From assembly GCA_027064565.1 (NCBI GenBank), contig JAMOPK010000371.1, forward strand, positions 1 to 6,228: a stretch of 6,228 bases of DNA. Direction: 5' to 3'. Made by a program: the position numbers and the translations under genes. Numbering within the stretch: the first letter of the stretch is position 1; each line of letters opens with the position of its first letter. This DNA comes from Caldifarciminota bacterium. Lineage in GTDB: Bacteria > Hydrothermota > Hydrothermia > B15-G9. The notes under the pieces are model-generated. The model did not search any database, was not told where the DNA came from, and worked only from the letters and a program-made list of their open reading frames with translations. Shown in pieces: positions 1-5,263 of this stretch.

Positions 1-253
1 CAGCTATTATGACTCCCTTCAGTCCAGACTGCTTCCCCATGTATTTTTGTATAGTTTTAGGGGACAAAAACATGGCAATAAAAGAGGAGAACAAAACGAC
101 ACAGAGGAAAATGGGAAGCATTCTCAACAGAAGGATTATGCCACGCTTAAGAGCGAGTAGGGATTTTCCGGGACAAATCAGAAAGAGAATTATGTAGATA
201 AGTGCGACTAAAAGTTCAAAAGTATGGGATTTAAGCAGATTTTTCATTTTCAT
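1..253 (-). CDS. ArsP_1/DUF318-type permease, second half-size subunit (partial, 3' end missing)
   Basis: The reading frame starts with ATG at 253 and runs open for 84 codons off the left edge, so only the N-terminal part is visible. The start lies one base after the stop of the upstream half-permease, with AGGAGGG about 11 bases before it; a second ATG two codons on is too far from that site. A short polar N-terminus (MKMKNLLKSH) is followed by a hydrophobic helix at about residues 13-27, a basic turn (ALKRG) and a second helix at about 38-63. The visible end reads KYMGKQSGLKGVIIA, which matches the G-x-x-S-G-x-K-G segment that precedes the PGGPY-type loop in the DUF318/ArsP_1 (YraQ) family. 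Full-length members carry two homologous halves in one chain; here the halves are separate adjacent genes, so the two products probably assemble into one inner-membrane transporter. The substrate is unknown; ArsP members export organoarsenicals, but many relatives are uncharacterised. Confidence 0.72.
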   Translation of the reverse strand, partial: MKMKNLLKSHTFELLVALIYIILFLICPGKSLLALKRGIILLLRMLPIFLCVVLFSSFIAMFLSPKTIQKYMGKQSGLKGVIIA

Positions 254-254
254 A

Positions 255-755
255 TCACACAATCCCTCCTGTGAGTATTAATCCAGTGAGTATTCCAATA
301 ATTATCGCTCCTATGAATGCGAGCAGATTTCTTACAATGACAAATTTCTTGCCAAAGATCGATATTTCAAAGGGCATAGAAATGATTCCAACCATAACCC
401 ATGCGTTCATGAAAACGGCAGCTACTGCAATAGGAGCTCCTTTTTTGATCAATATGGCCCCCAATGGATACACAGAGGAAACAGGACCTCCTACCACAGA
501 ACCTATAATTGCGGCATTTAAAATGGCGAGGAGACCCCTGCCATGGCCTATCACTGAGACAATAGCGCTTCTGGGTATAAAAACATCGAAGAGACCCACT
601 AAAAGGAAAATGGAAGTGATGAAGGGGAGCTGTTTCAGGAACTGCCGTATGCCTTTTTGCAGTCCCTTTTTCCCTTTAACGCTATCTTTTTTGAATGCGT
701 AAAGATAGCTAACGATGACTACGATAGCGTAAAGGACAGCTCCCCAAATGTTCAT
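255..755 (-). CDS. ArsP_1/DUF318 (YraQ-like) half-size permease
   Basis: This 166-residue integral membrane protein has an N-terminal helix (about 3-21), a basic cytoplasmic stretch (FKKDSVKGKKGLQKG), and hydrophobic segments near 45-60, 75-102, 108-127 and 138-162. The diagnostic block is GSVVGGPVSSVYPLGAIL (about 85-102) followed by KKGAP and AAVFMNAWVMVGIISMPFE, the conserved G-G-P loop and following helix of predicted permeases in the DUF318/ArsP_1 family. At about 165 residues it is half the size of a fused family member and is paired with the next gene, which supplies the other half. Its ATG lies one base after the stop of the NifX-like gene, and the gene ends one base before its partner's ATG, so the three are almost certainly cotranscribed and translationally coupled. 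The family is known or predicted to move small toxic species across the inner membrane; the substrate here is not shown. Confidence 0.82.
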   Translation of the reverse strand: MNIWGAVLYAIVVIVSYLYAFKKDSVKGKKGLQKGIRQFLKQLPFITSIFLLVGLFDVFIPRSAIVSVIGHGRGLLAILNAAIIGSVVGGPVSSVYPLGAILIKKGAPIAVAAVFMNAWVMVGIISMPFEISIFGKKFVIVRNLLAFIGAIIIGILTGLILTGGIV

Positions 756-756
756 G

Positions 757-1236
757 TTACTTTAGCCTTTCTTCGAGTTTTTTGAGGATAGTTTTCAGGT
801 CTGCAATCTCTTCCCTCAGAAAGGCAACTTCTTTTTTCAGGCGTGCCACTTCGTCATTCTCAGCTTGCTCCTCAGGATGTGTCTCCTCGGTGGTTGAGGG
901 GATATAGTTGATTTTCTTTTGCAGGTATTCTTCAAGGACATCTCTCACTCTCCCGTAAGCGCCAACGATCGTCTGTATCCCGTAACTGGCAAAATACTGT
1001 TGAGCTTTAGGCCCCATTCCTCCTGTTATTATGACGTTTACGCCCTTAGATTTCATGAAGGCCGGGAGCTCCCCGGGAGCGTGTTCACCCATAAGGGGAT
1101 TGGGAATAGACTCCACATTCTTAACAGTTCCCATTTCATCCACATCCACGATTACGAAGTAAGGACAGTGTCCAAAATGGTAGCTTAATACACTGTCCAG
1201 CCCCTTGCTTTGATCAGCAGTAAAGCATATTCTCAT
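757..1236 (-). CDS. NifX/NafY-family (dinitrogenase FeMo-cofactor biosynthesis domain) protein with C-terminal coiled coil
   Basis: Residues 1-105 form a complete NifX/NafY-like domain (MTH1175 type). MRICFTAD is the first strand, FGHCPYF (21-27) replaces the more common FGRAPYF, and GEHAPGELPAFMKSKGV (50-66), IITGGMGPKAQQYF (69-82) and GIQTIVGAYG (86-95) follow. Residues 113-128 are an acidic linker. The tail from about 126 to 159 (EVARLKKEVAFLREEIADLK onward) is heptad-like and should form a coiled coil, as in several small relatives. Stand-alone members are common in anaerobes outside nitrogen fixation; some bind iron-sulfur or molybdenum clusters, most have no proven role. Cys24 and His23 lie in the conserved loop and could bind a metal. 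The start is set by AAGGAGGTG six bases upstream. No nif genes are nearby; coupling to the DUF318 permease pair suggests it serves that transporter, perhaps as a cytoplasmic sensor, carrier or scaffold (inference). Confidence 0.86.
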   Translation of the reverse strand: MRICFTADQSKGLDSVLSYHFGHCPYFVIVDVDEMGTVKNVESIPNPLMGEHAPGELPAFMKSKGVNVIITGGMGPKAQQYFASYGIQTIVGAYGRVRDVLEEYLQKKINYIPSTTEETHPEEQAENDEVARLKKEVAFLREEIADLKTILKKLEERLK

Positions 1237-1284
1237 GATTACACCTCCTTTTCGACCTTTATGGTCTTTATCCTGACTGCCAAT

Positions 1285-2256
1285 CTAATCAATTACATAA
1301 CTGAAATAAAAGAAGGGGATTATGGCTGGAGCAAAGGGAACCTTATAAGCAAAAGGCATTTTTACTCCGCTTGTGATTATGATCTTTTTCGATGGATGCC
1401 AGATTAACTTGGTTGCTATTAGATGGAAATATGTGTCGCTATCCTCGATTTCTTTTCCATTTTTATCTTTATTTGAACCTGCGATCCAGCCCTGCAATCC
1501 TCCAACAACAGCAAGTTTATGACTGACTTTATATCCTGCGAAGAGACGATACCCGAACCTATTCCCCTCTTTCCAGCCCGATTTGCTAAATCCGCTTATA
1601 TCTTTGACCTTTCCCGTATATTGATACCATATTTTGGGAGACAGAAAGAGCCTTTTCGTAAGACGAGGCATGGAAAGGAGGAGAACTCTGAAGTCATTGG
1701 ACCCGTCTCCGATACCGTTCTTTATTTTTTCATCCGGGCTGATAGAAGGTTTATAGGCCAAAGCGGCTGTTAAGCCATCTTTCCAGTTAAAGCCCAATGG
1801 CCCATGAGCGTTTGAATATACGAGCGCTTTAGTTATAAACCAAACATCGTTAAATCCGCTTTCGTTGATTTCCTTCCACACCGTTTCATTTGCACTTTTT
1901 GACCAGACTTGCCTTCTCACATCTTTTGTGACATATGGTAAGAGAGCGCCAACACTTAACCTATTAGTTATTCCATATTCGAATGCTATGGCGCCCTGGG
2001 AAGTCCTCATGTGCCAGCCGACTGGTAATTCTACCATTTTGTTGTAATCCTTTGAGTAGGGGGATTCGTCGTGAAGCGCCTTCCATACCTCGTCAGAATA
2101 GCATTTTTGGGCCTGAATATACATCGTAACGATTCTAATCCGAAGTCTGCCTTTACCTATGGGATGAGGGCTAATAACAGTCGATTCCGCAAAGCCACCT
2201 GCACTAATCAATAGGGTTAATGCCATTCCCAAAATTAAGGTTCTGTAGTTTTTCAT
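1285..2256 (-). CDS. Predicted outer-membrane beta-barrel protein (MetA-pathway phenol-degradation-like family)
   Basis: The product is 323 residues long. Residues 1-23 are a typical Sec signal peptide: basic MKNYR, hydrophobic LILGMALTLLISAG, then GFA|ES as the likely signal peptidase I site. The mature part has no hydrophobic helix and alternates polar and aromatic residues in short strands joined by turns. AFEYGITNRLSVGALLPYV (91-109) and NGIGDGSNDFRVLLLSMP (190-207) match the pattern of the putative 'MetA-pathway of phenol degradation' outer-membrane family, whose members have a strand-turn-strand of the type YGLTDRLxVxxxLPYV and a G-x-G-D/S-x-D-F turn. The C-terminus (FFYFSYVID) is a strand but lacks the usual terminal aromatic. 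The start is set by AAAAGGAGG nine bases before the ATG. Family members are seldom characterised. In this cluster it could give an outer-membrane exit or entry route for whatever the inner-membrane permeases move (inference), but it could equally be a passenger. Confidence 0.7.
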   Translation of the reverse strand: MKNYRTLILGMALTLLISAGGFAESTVISPHPIGKGRLRIRIVTMYIQAQKCYSDEVWKALHDESPYSKDYNKMVELPVGWHMRTSQGAIAFEYGITNRLSVGALLPYVTKDVRRQVWSKSANETVWKEINESGFNDVWFITKALVYSNAHGPLGFNWKDGLTAALAYKPSISPDEKIKNGIGDGSNDFRVLLLSMPRLTKRLFLSPKIWYQYTGKVKDISGFSKSGWKEGNRFGYRLFAGYKVSHKLAVVGGLQGWIAGSNKDKNGKEIEDSDTYFHLIATKLIWHPSKKIIITSGVKMPFAYKVPFAPAIIPFFYFSYVID

Positions 2257-2363
2257 CTCAATCCTCCTTTTAGGTTTCTATGTTTTTGTTCTTTGTGTCA
2301 ATCGCTACCAATCCGGTCAATTTACAAATCTCAGGCCACATTTTCGTCCTGACCGATCATACC
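2257..2363 (-). other. 107-base intergenic gap upstream of the beta-barrel gene, with inverted repeats
   Basis: This is the longest gap inside the minus-strand cluster. It holds a 6-bp inverted repeat, CGGTCA (2314-2319) and TGACCG (2350-2355), and nested within it TCAGG (2331-2335) and CCTGA (2348-2352). Neither is followed by a T-run in the minus-strand direction, so this is not a convincing terminator. A TTGACA (2301-2296) is present but has no good -10 box at 16-18 bp. The gap may hold a weak promoter, an mRNA processing site or a regulator-binding dyad. The AGGAGG of the beta-barrel gene closes it. Confidence 0.35.
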
Positions 2364-3368
2364 TCAGTTCTCTGTGTAATTAAACAACTTTTTTATCCTG
2401 TTGGAGACCTTCAAATATCCAACTAAGAAGGGAATTTGAACGATAGGCGTGATTGCAGGTGCTATTGCCATCAGTCCCATACCAGCAGTTAAAGCTATGG
2501 CCATTGCTGTTCCTTCATTTTTACCCACGGATGTGAAAATTATCGCCATGTGATCTTCATACGGGATCTTTAACCATTTATTGAAATATGTAAGAAATGT
2601 CAGAGACAGGATGTAATACAGAATAATGGGAATCAATGTAATACCAACTATGGAAAGCCGGGAATATACAAGTTGTGACTTTTCCATAAAGATTAGGAAG
2701 ATTATCACGAACATCCCTAACAATGAGACCAGCGGGAAAAGTGGTTTCAGTTCGAGGTAGCCCTTGGTGCCGAGTTTGTGGACTAAATAGTAATGCGTCA
2801 GGATCCCCAGAATTAAAGGAATTACTACAACGATTATAATTGTTTTTACTAAAAGCCATGCGGAGATGGATACATGAAGAGAAGAAGCAAAAAGTTTTAG
2901 CCAGAGGGGGACTGTGACAATAGCAAGGGTAAACGAAATTGCTACTACGATTGTGGCTAATTCAATATTTCCATCGGATAATCCAGTATAAGCAATAGCC
3001 ATTGAGGAACAAGGAACAACCGTTGCAAGCAAAATGCCAATAGCCAGAGTTGAGGGAATAGGCAGAAAGAGGCGAAGAATCAGAATTAAAACCCATGCAA
3101 GCAATGGGGCAACGATGAGCCCCATTGATAAGGCGATGAGAACCTGTTTTAGTGATTTTGAAGCGCTTTTTAAACGTGATATTTCAAGACTTATCATCAT
3201 GGGGTATATCATCGTAATTATGACTACCAAATTTAGGGTTTTAAATAGTTGGGCATGAGCTTTCACATTTACGTGTAATCCCGTAAAAAATCCGACAATG
3301 ATAGCGATTACGGCATACACCATTATGTATTTGCTCAGATGATTTTTTAGCTTCAAAAGGCTATGCAT
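2364..3368 (-). CDS. ACR3-like arsenite/metalloid exporter of the BASS fold
   Basis: This is an integral membrane protein with about ten hydrophobic segments, 334 residues from the ATG at 3368. A GTG at 3377 is possible, but it sits only two bases from the GAGGGAG ribosome binding site, while the ATG is well spaced. The fourth-helix motif VVPCSSMAIAYTGLSDGN (about residues 117-134) contains the Pro-Cys pair that in characterised ACR3 proteins carries the essential Cys. The ninth-helix motif TSVGKNEGTAMAIALT (about 279-294) carries the conserved Glu (E285). Both signature residues are therefore present, which supports export of arsenite or a related metalloid by ion antiport, although this branch resembles generic BASS members as much as classical ACR3. 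Its start overlaps the stop of the Usp remnant by eight bases, so translation is probably coupled. It lies in an ArsR-led cluster, consistent with metalloid-induced expression. Confidence 0.78.
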   Translation of the reverse strand: MHSLLKLKNHLSKYIMVYAVIAIIVGFFTGLHVNVKAHAQLFKTLNLVVIITMIYPMMISLEISRLKSASKSLKQVLIALSMGLIVAPLLAWVLILILRLFLPIPSTLAIGILLATVVPCSSMAIAYTGLSDGNIELATIVVAISFTLAIVTVPLWLKLFASSLHVSISAWLLVKTIIIVVVIPLILGILTHYYLVHKLGTKGYLELKPLFPLVSLLGMFVIIFLIFMEKSQLVYSRLSIVGITLIPIILYYILSLTFLTYFNKWLKIPYEDHMAIIFTSVGKNEGTAMAIALTAGMGLMAIAPAITPIVQIPFLVGYLKVSNRIKKLFNYTEN

Positions 3369-3570
3369 CGTTCTCACTCCCTCTTTTTGAATGAAGGGTA
3401 AGTCTTTCAGGCATTTTCAGCCCCCTCAGCTTCTCAATGGCACTTCCGTCAATAACATGAAGGGGTATGAGTTCCTTCATGTCCGTTTCGGACCGCGGTC
3501 TCTTTGCCCCTTCCACTAAGATTCGATTACTCTCGCTAAAATCGGCCGGTAGTAGCACCTTACTGAGCAT
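3361..3570 (-). pseudogene. Truncated universal stress protein (UspA family) remnant
   Basis: This is a 69-codon frame from the ATG at 3570, which has GGAGGTAAA directly upstream; an in-frame ATG at 3594 has no such site. The first part, MLSKVLLPADFSESN, is the hallmark first strand and turn of UspA proteins, and ELIPLHVIDGS (about 33-43) matches the second strand (xLLHVID). Full UspA domains are about 140 residues; here everything after the second strand, including the G-2x-G-9x-G(S/T) ATP-binding end, is missing. The linking helix is replaced by the unusual charged patch KRPRSETDMKE. The tail LTLHSKRGSENDA has no recognisable Usp character. It appears to be an internally and C-terminally deleted gene whose ribosome binding site survives and whose stop overlaps the next start, so its remaining role may be to deliver ribosomes to the permease. 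A genuine short protein cannot be excluded. Confidence 0.68.
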
Positions 3571-3599
3571 TTTACCTCCATCTGTTCTTTTCATATGAT

Positions 3600-3614
3600 T
3601 AACTCACTGAGTTA
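3600..3614. repeat. 15-bp odd-centred palindrome at the end of the first permease gene
   Basis: TAACTCACTGAGTTA is a perfect dyad with 7-bp arms around one central base. It covers the stop codon (3612-3614) of the upstream permease and lies about 30 bases before the Usp remnant's start. The loop is too short for a stable RNA hairpin and no T-run follows, so a protein-binding site or chance are more likely than a terminator. Confidence 0.4.
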
Positions 3615-4628
3615 TAAATTTCCTTCATATTCACTGAGCTCTTTTTGATTCTTTCTGACCATTTCAAAGAATTTCACAAGAAGGATCATCTGTATCATTG
3701 CTGCAAAAGGTCCACCTATGACGGTGCCGATTGCAGCCATTGGGCCGAAAGTGGCGATACCGATAGCGGTGGATATTGTCATGTTATATGTAGCTGAATA
3801 TGTGAGAGCTATGTTCTGTTCCAGAGGAAATTTGAGCAGGTTTCCTGTGAGGTATGCTATTCCCCATCTGAACAGGAAGTAGATATTGGTTATCAGTGCT
3901 CCATATAGGATGGTTTGTGGTTCTTTTGCAATCATTATTCCGTTAATGCCAAAAACAATGATCACCATGGTGAAGAGTCCCAAGAGGCTGAGTATTTCAA
4001 GTGGTGTTTTCAAGCTCTCTAATGCCTCTTTCCCTTTGTATTTGAGAACAAAATATTTGGTAAGTTGTCCGATTATCAAAGGAATTAAGATATAGATTAC
4101 CAATGATTTTAAAAGTGCCCATACAGGGACCTTCACCACTTGAGAGAGAATCAGACTTGAACCCAATGGGATCACGAGTAAGGACAGGAAAAATGTATAA
4201 ATAACTCCAATGAGGGTTAACTGGACTTTTCCTCCGCACATTCCCACAAAAGCGGGAGCCGAGCTGGCAATAGGAGACAGTGCGAGTATCACCAGGCCTG
4301 CAACAAGGTTGGGATTTATATTTGGCATAACCGCCACAACTACTTTCATCAAGAGATAAGCTGATAAGGGAAAGATTATCACATAAAAAATTGTCAAAAC
4401 GATAAGGTATTTTGTTTTAATATCCGATTTCTTTGTGAAGGCTTCGCCAATTTTCAGATACACCATTGGCTTGTAAAGCATAAGAAAGAGTGCAAGAGGT
4501 AAAATCGCCTTTAGACTGACAAAGGTGTTATGATAGTATCTGCCCAAAATGATTGACAGAACCACCAGAACCAACGTTATCCAGATCAGATTTTTCTGAA
4601 TCTTCTTCACTATGGTTTCGATCTTCAT
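3612..4628 (-). CDS. BASS-fold permease (arsenic-resistance-like/bile acid:sodium symporter superfamily), signature residues replaced
   Basis: The 338-residue product has a short amphipathic N-terminus and about ten hydrophobic segments in the two inverted repeats expected of the BASS/ACR3 fold. Its length matches the family. At the fourth-helix crossover the sequence is ALSPIASSAPAFVGMCGG (about 116-133). The Pro is kept (P119) but the ACR3 Cys position is Ile120; the only nearby Cys is C131, eleven residues on. In the ninth-helix motif the Glu seen in the downstream paralogue is replaced (YSATYNMTIST, about 277-287, Met283). The two carriers in this cluster are therefore distant paralogues, not a recent duplication, and probably differ in substrate or coupling ion. 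The start is set by AAGGAGGG eight bases before the ATG, a site that overlaps the end of arsR; only four bases separate the two genes, so they are cotranscribed and directly under ArsR control. A specific substrate cannot be named. Confidence 0.78.
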   Translation of the reverse strand: MKIETIVKKIQKNLIWITLVLVVLSIILGRYYHNTFVSLKAILPLALFLMLYKPMVYLKIGEAFTKKSDIKTKYLIVLTIFYVIIFPLSAYLLMKVVVAVMPNINPNLVAGLVILALSPIASSAPAFVGMCGGKVQLTLIGVIYTFFLSLLVIPLGSSLILSQVVKVPVWALLKSLVIYILIPLIIGQLTKYFVLKYKGKEALESLKTPLEILSLLGLFTMVIIVFGINGIMIAKEPQTILYGALITNIYFLFRWGIAYLTGNLLKFPLEQNIALTYSATYNMTISTAIGIATFGPMAAIGTVIGGPFAAMIQMILLVKFFEMVRKNQKELSEYEGNL

Positions 4629-4632
4629 GGTA

Positions 4633-4899
4633 TCAACCCTCCTTTAATATTTCCATTATTTTCCTGACTTTGTCGTTAATGAGTCGATAATAGACTCTTA
4701 CTCCTTCTCTTCTCGATTCAACGATTCCGAGAAATTCAAGCTTTGCCAGTTGCATGGAAACAGCAGGTTGCATCCTCCCTGTATACGGCACTATTTCAGA
4801 CACCGATTTTTCTCCGTCCAGTAAGGCCTCAATTATTGCCAGCCTTACAGGGTTACACATGGCTTTCAATATCCTCATCTCTTCTCTCATGGCTCTCAT
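4633..4899 (-). CDS. ArsR/SmtB-family winged-helix transcriptional repressor
   Basis: This 88-residue protein has the ArsR fold. The N-terminal helix contains LKAMCNPVRLAIIEALLDG (about 11-29), the helix-turn-helix covers KSVSEIVPYTGRMQPAVSMQLAKLE (about 31-55) with recognition helix QPAVSMQLAKL, and the beta-wing is GIVESRREGVRVYYRL (58-73). In the N-terminal helix, CNPVRLAII is the classical xxPxRLxIL segment. It lacks the ELCVCDL-type CxC arsenic site in helix 3 and the histidine and acidic residues of SmtB-type sites; the only cysteine is C15, so ligand sensing must differ or use C15 across the dimer. Two ATGs, at 4899 and 4890, are both possible; the first follows AGAAGAG closely and is used here, but the second is a fair alternative. 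It is the first gene of the cluster, directly behind a strong promoter with an inverted repeat, the arrangement expected for autoregulation and derepression of the transport genes. Confidence 0.9.
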   Translation of the reverse strand: MRAMREEMRILKAMCNPVRLAIIEALLDGEKSVSEIVPYTGRMQPAVSMQLAKLEFLGIVESRREGVRVYYRLINDKVRKIMEILKEG

Positions 4900-4923
4900 C
4901 TCTTCTAATTTAATTATATCCTA

Positions 4924-4959
4924 ATATTGTGATGTAATTATATAAAAAACACACAATAT
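4924..4959. promoter_or_regulatory. Candidate ArsR operator: 8-bp inverted repeat
   Basis: ATATTGTG (4924-4931) and CACAATAT (4952-4959) are perfect inverted copies separated by 20 bases, so their centres are 28 bp apart, close to three helical turns. One arm abuts the -35 box and the other lies around the predicted transcription start, so a bound dimer pair would bracket the -10 element. A direct repeat TAATTATAT (4911-4919 and 4935-4943) lies in the same stretch. That ArsR is the binder is an inference from position. Confidence 0.5.
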
Positions 4960-4964
4960 GTCAA
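4937..4964 (-). promoter_or_regulatory. Sigma70-type promoter of the arsR-led operon
   Basis: On the minus strand, TTGACA (4964-4959) and TATAAT (4942-4937) both match the consensus exactly with a 16-bp spacer. Transcription would start near 4930, giving a leader of about 30 bases before the arsR ATG. Such a strong unrepressed promoter fits a gene set that is normally held off by a repressor. Confidence 0.75.
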
Positions 4965-5135
4965 CCCCCGTAAGCGAGACTGTTCGAAAAATGGGGCTGA
5001 GCTATTTCAGTGACCTACTTTACAATATTCTCGTCATCAAAGAGGTATTCGAAGAGTTTGTATTTTGCGATAAATTTCGTCCTTTTCATTGGGACCTCCT
5101 TTTTGAAGTTGTAATTTTACAAAGGGGGGACTTTT
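4959..5135 (-). mobile_element. Possible relic of a small insertion element (speculative)
   Basis: This stretch between the two divergent promoters holds the micro-ORF at 5089-5015 and is bounded by C-rich/G-rich ends: TGTCAACCCCCG at 4959 and GGGGGGACTT ending near 5133. The ends are only weakly similar as inverted repeats and I see no target-site duplication. The reading frame continues in phase past its TAG for 17 sense codons (VTEIAQPHFSNS and on) before a TGA, as expected for a decayed or internally deleted gene. If it is an element end, its TGTCAA would supply the -35 box (TTGACA) of the arsR promoter. It could instead be plain intergenic DNA with a leader peptide. Confidence 0.22.
5015..5089 (-). 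CDS. 24-codon micro-ORF with a near-perfect ribosome binding site
   Basis: An ATG at 5089 is preceded by AAAAAGGAGG with a 5-base spacer, among the best ribosome binding sites in the window, yet the frame stops with TAG after 24 codons. The peptide begins MKRTKFIAKYKLFEYLF and ends DDENIVK; it is basic then acidic, with no signal peptide or membrane segment. A site this good before so short a frame suggests a recently truncated gene, perhaps the start of a transposase, or a short regulatory peptide. It ends about 50 bases upstream of the arsR -35 box, so it is outside the predicted arsR transcript. A 6-bp inverted repeat, TTGTAA/TTACAA (5109-5122), lies just upstream of its ribosome binding site. 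Confidence 0.35.
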   Translation of the reverse strand: MKRTKFIAKYKLFEYLFDDENIVK

Positions 5136-5192
5136 CTTTATTCCAGATCTTAGCCCATGTCCTAATTCACGTCTGAACATCAGCAGTTTTCG

Positions 5193-5222
5193 TTGAATTT
5201 TGAATTAAGTTTGTGATATAAT
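5193..5222 (+). promoter_or_regulatory. Promoter of the beta-propeller lipoprotein gene (extended -10)
   Basis: TTGAAT (5193-5198) and TATAAT (5217-5222) are 18 bp apart, and TG one base before the -10 box makes it an extended -10 element. Transcription would start near 5230, leaving a leader of about 35 bases that carries AGGAGG at 5251-5256, seven bases before the ATG. Confidence 0.6.
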
Positions 5223-5237
5223 TTTTGTGAAAATTAT
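5218..5237. repeat. Inverted repeat over the -10 box and start site of the lipoprotein promoter
   Basis: ATAATTTT (5218-5225), TGTG, AAAATTAT (5230-5237) is a perfect 8-bp dyad with a 4-base centre that overlaps the -10 element and the predicted start site. Being all A/T it may be chance, but its placement would suit a repressor site. TTGTG recurs three times nearby (5211, 5225 and 5237). Confidence 0.35.
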
Positions 5238-5263
5238 TGTGGGGAGGATAAGGAGGTAGCGTT

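Noticed and set aside
271..702. 143-codon plus-strand frame opposite the DUF318 permease
   Set aside because: It is an antisense shadow; the minus strand carries conserved family motifs and coupled junctions.
757..1236. Naming the NifX-like gene as a nitrogen-fixation gene
   Set aside because: No nitrogenase or nif genes are in view, and stand-alone proteins of this domain are common in non-fixing organisms.
1254..1266. GACC-TTTAT-GGTC hairpin after the barrel gene as a terminator
   Set aside because: It has only a 4-bp stem and no T-run in the transcription direction, and it sits directly before the next ribosome binding site.
2578..2859. 93-codon minus-strand frame inside the ACR3-like gene
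   Set aside because: It lies in an alternative frame within a well-supported membrane protein and shows no family features.
4958..5176. 72-codon plus-strand open frame between the divergent genes
   Set aside because: It has no ribosome binding site at its start, its beginning lies inside the arsR promoter, and the opposite strand has a much better-signalled short frame.
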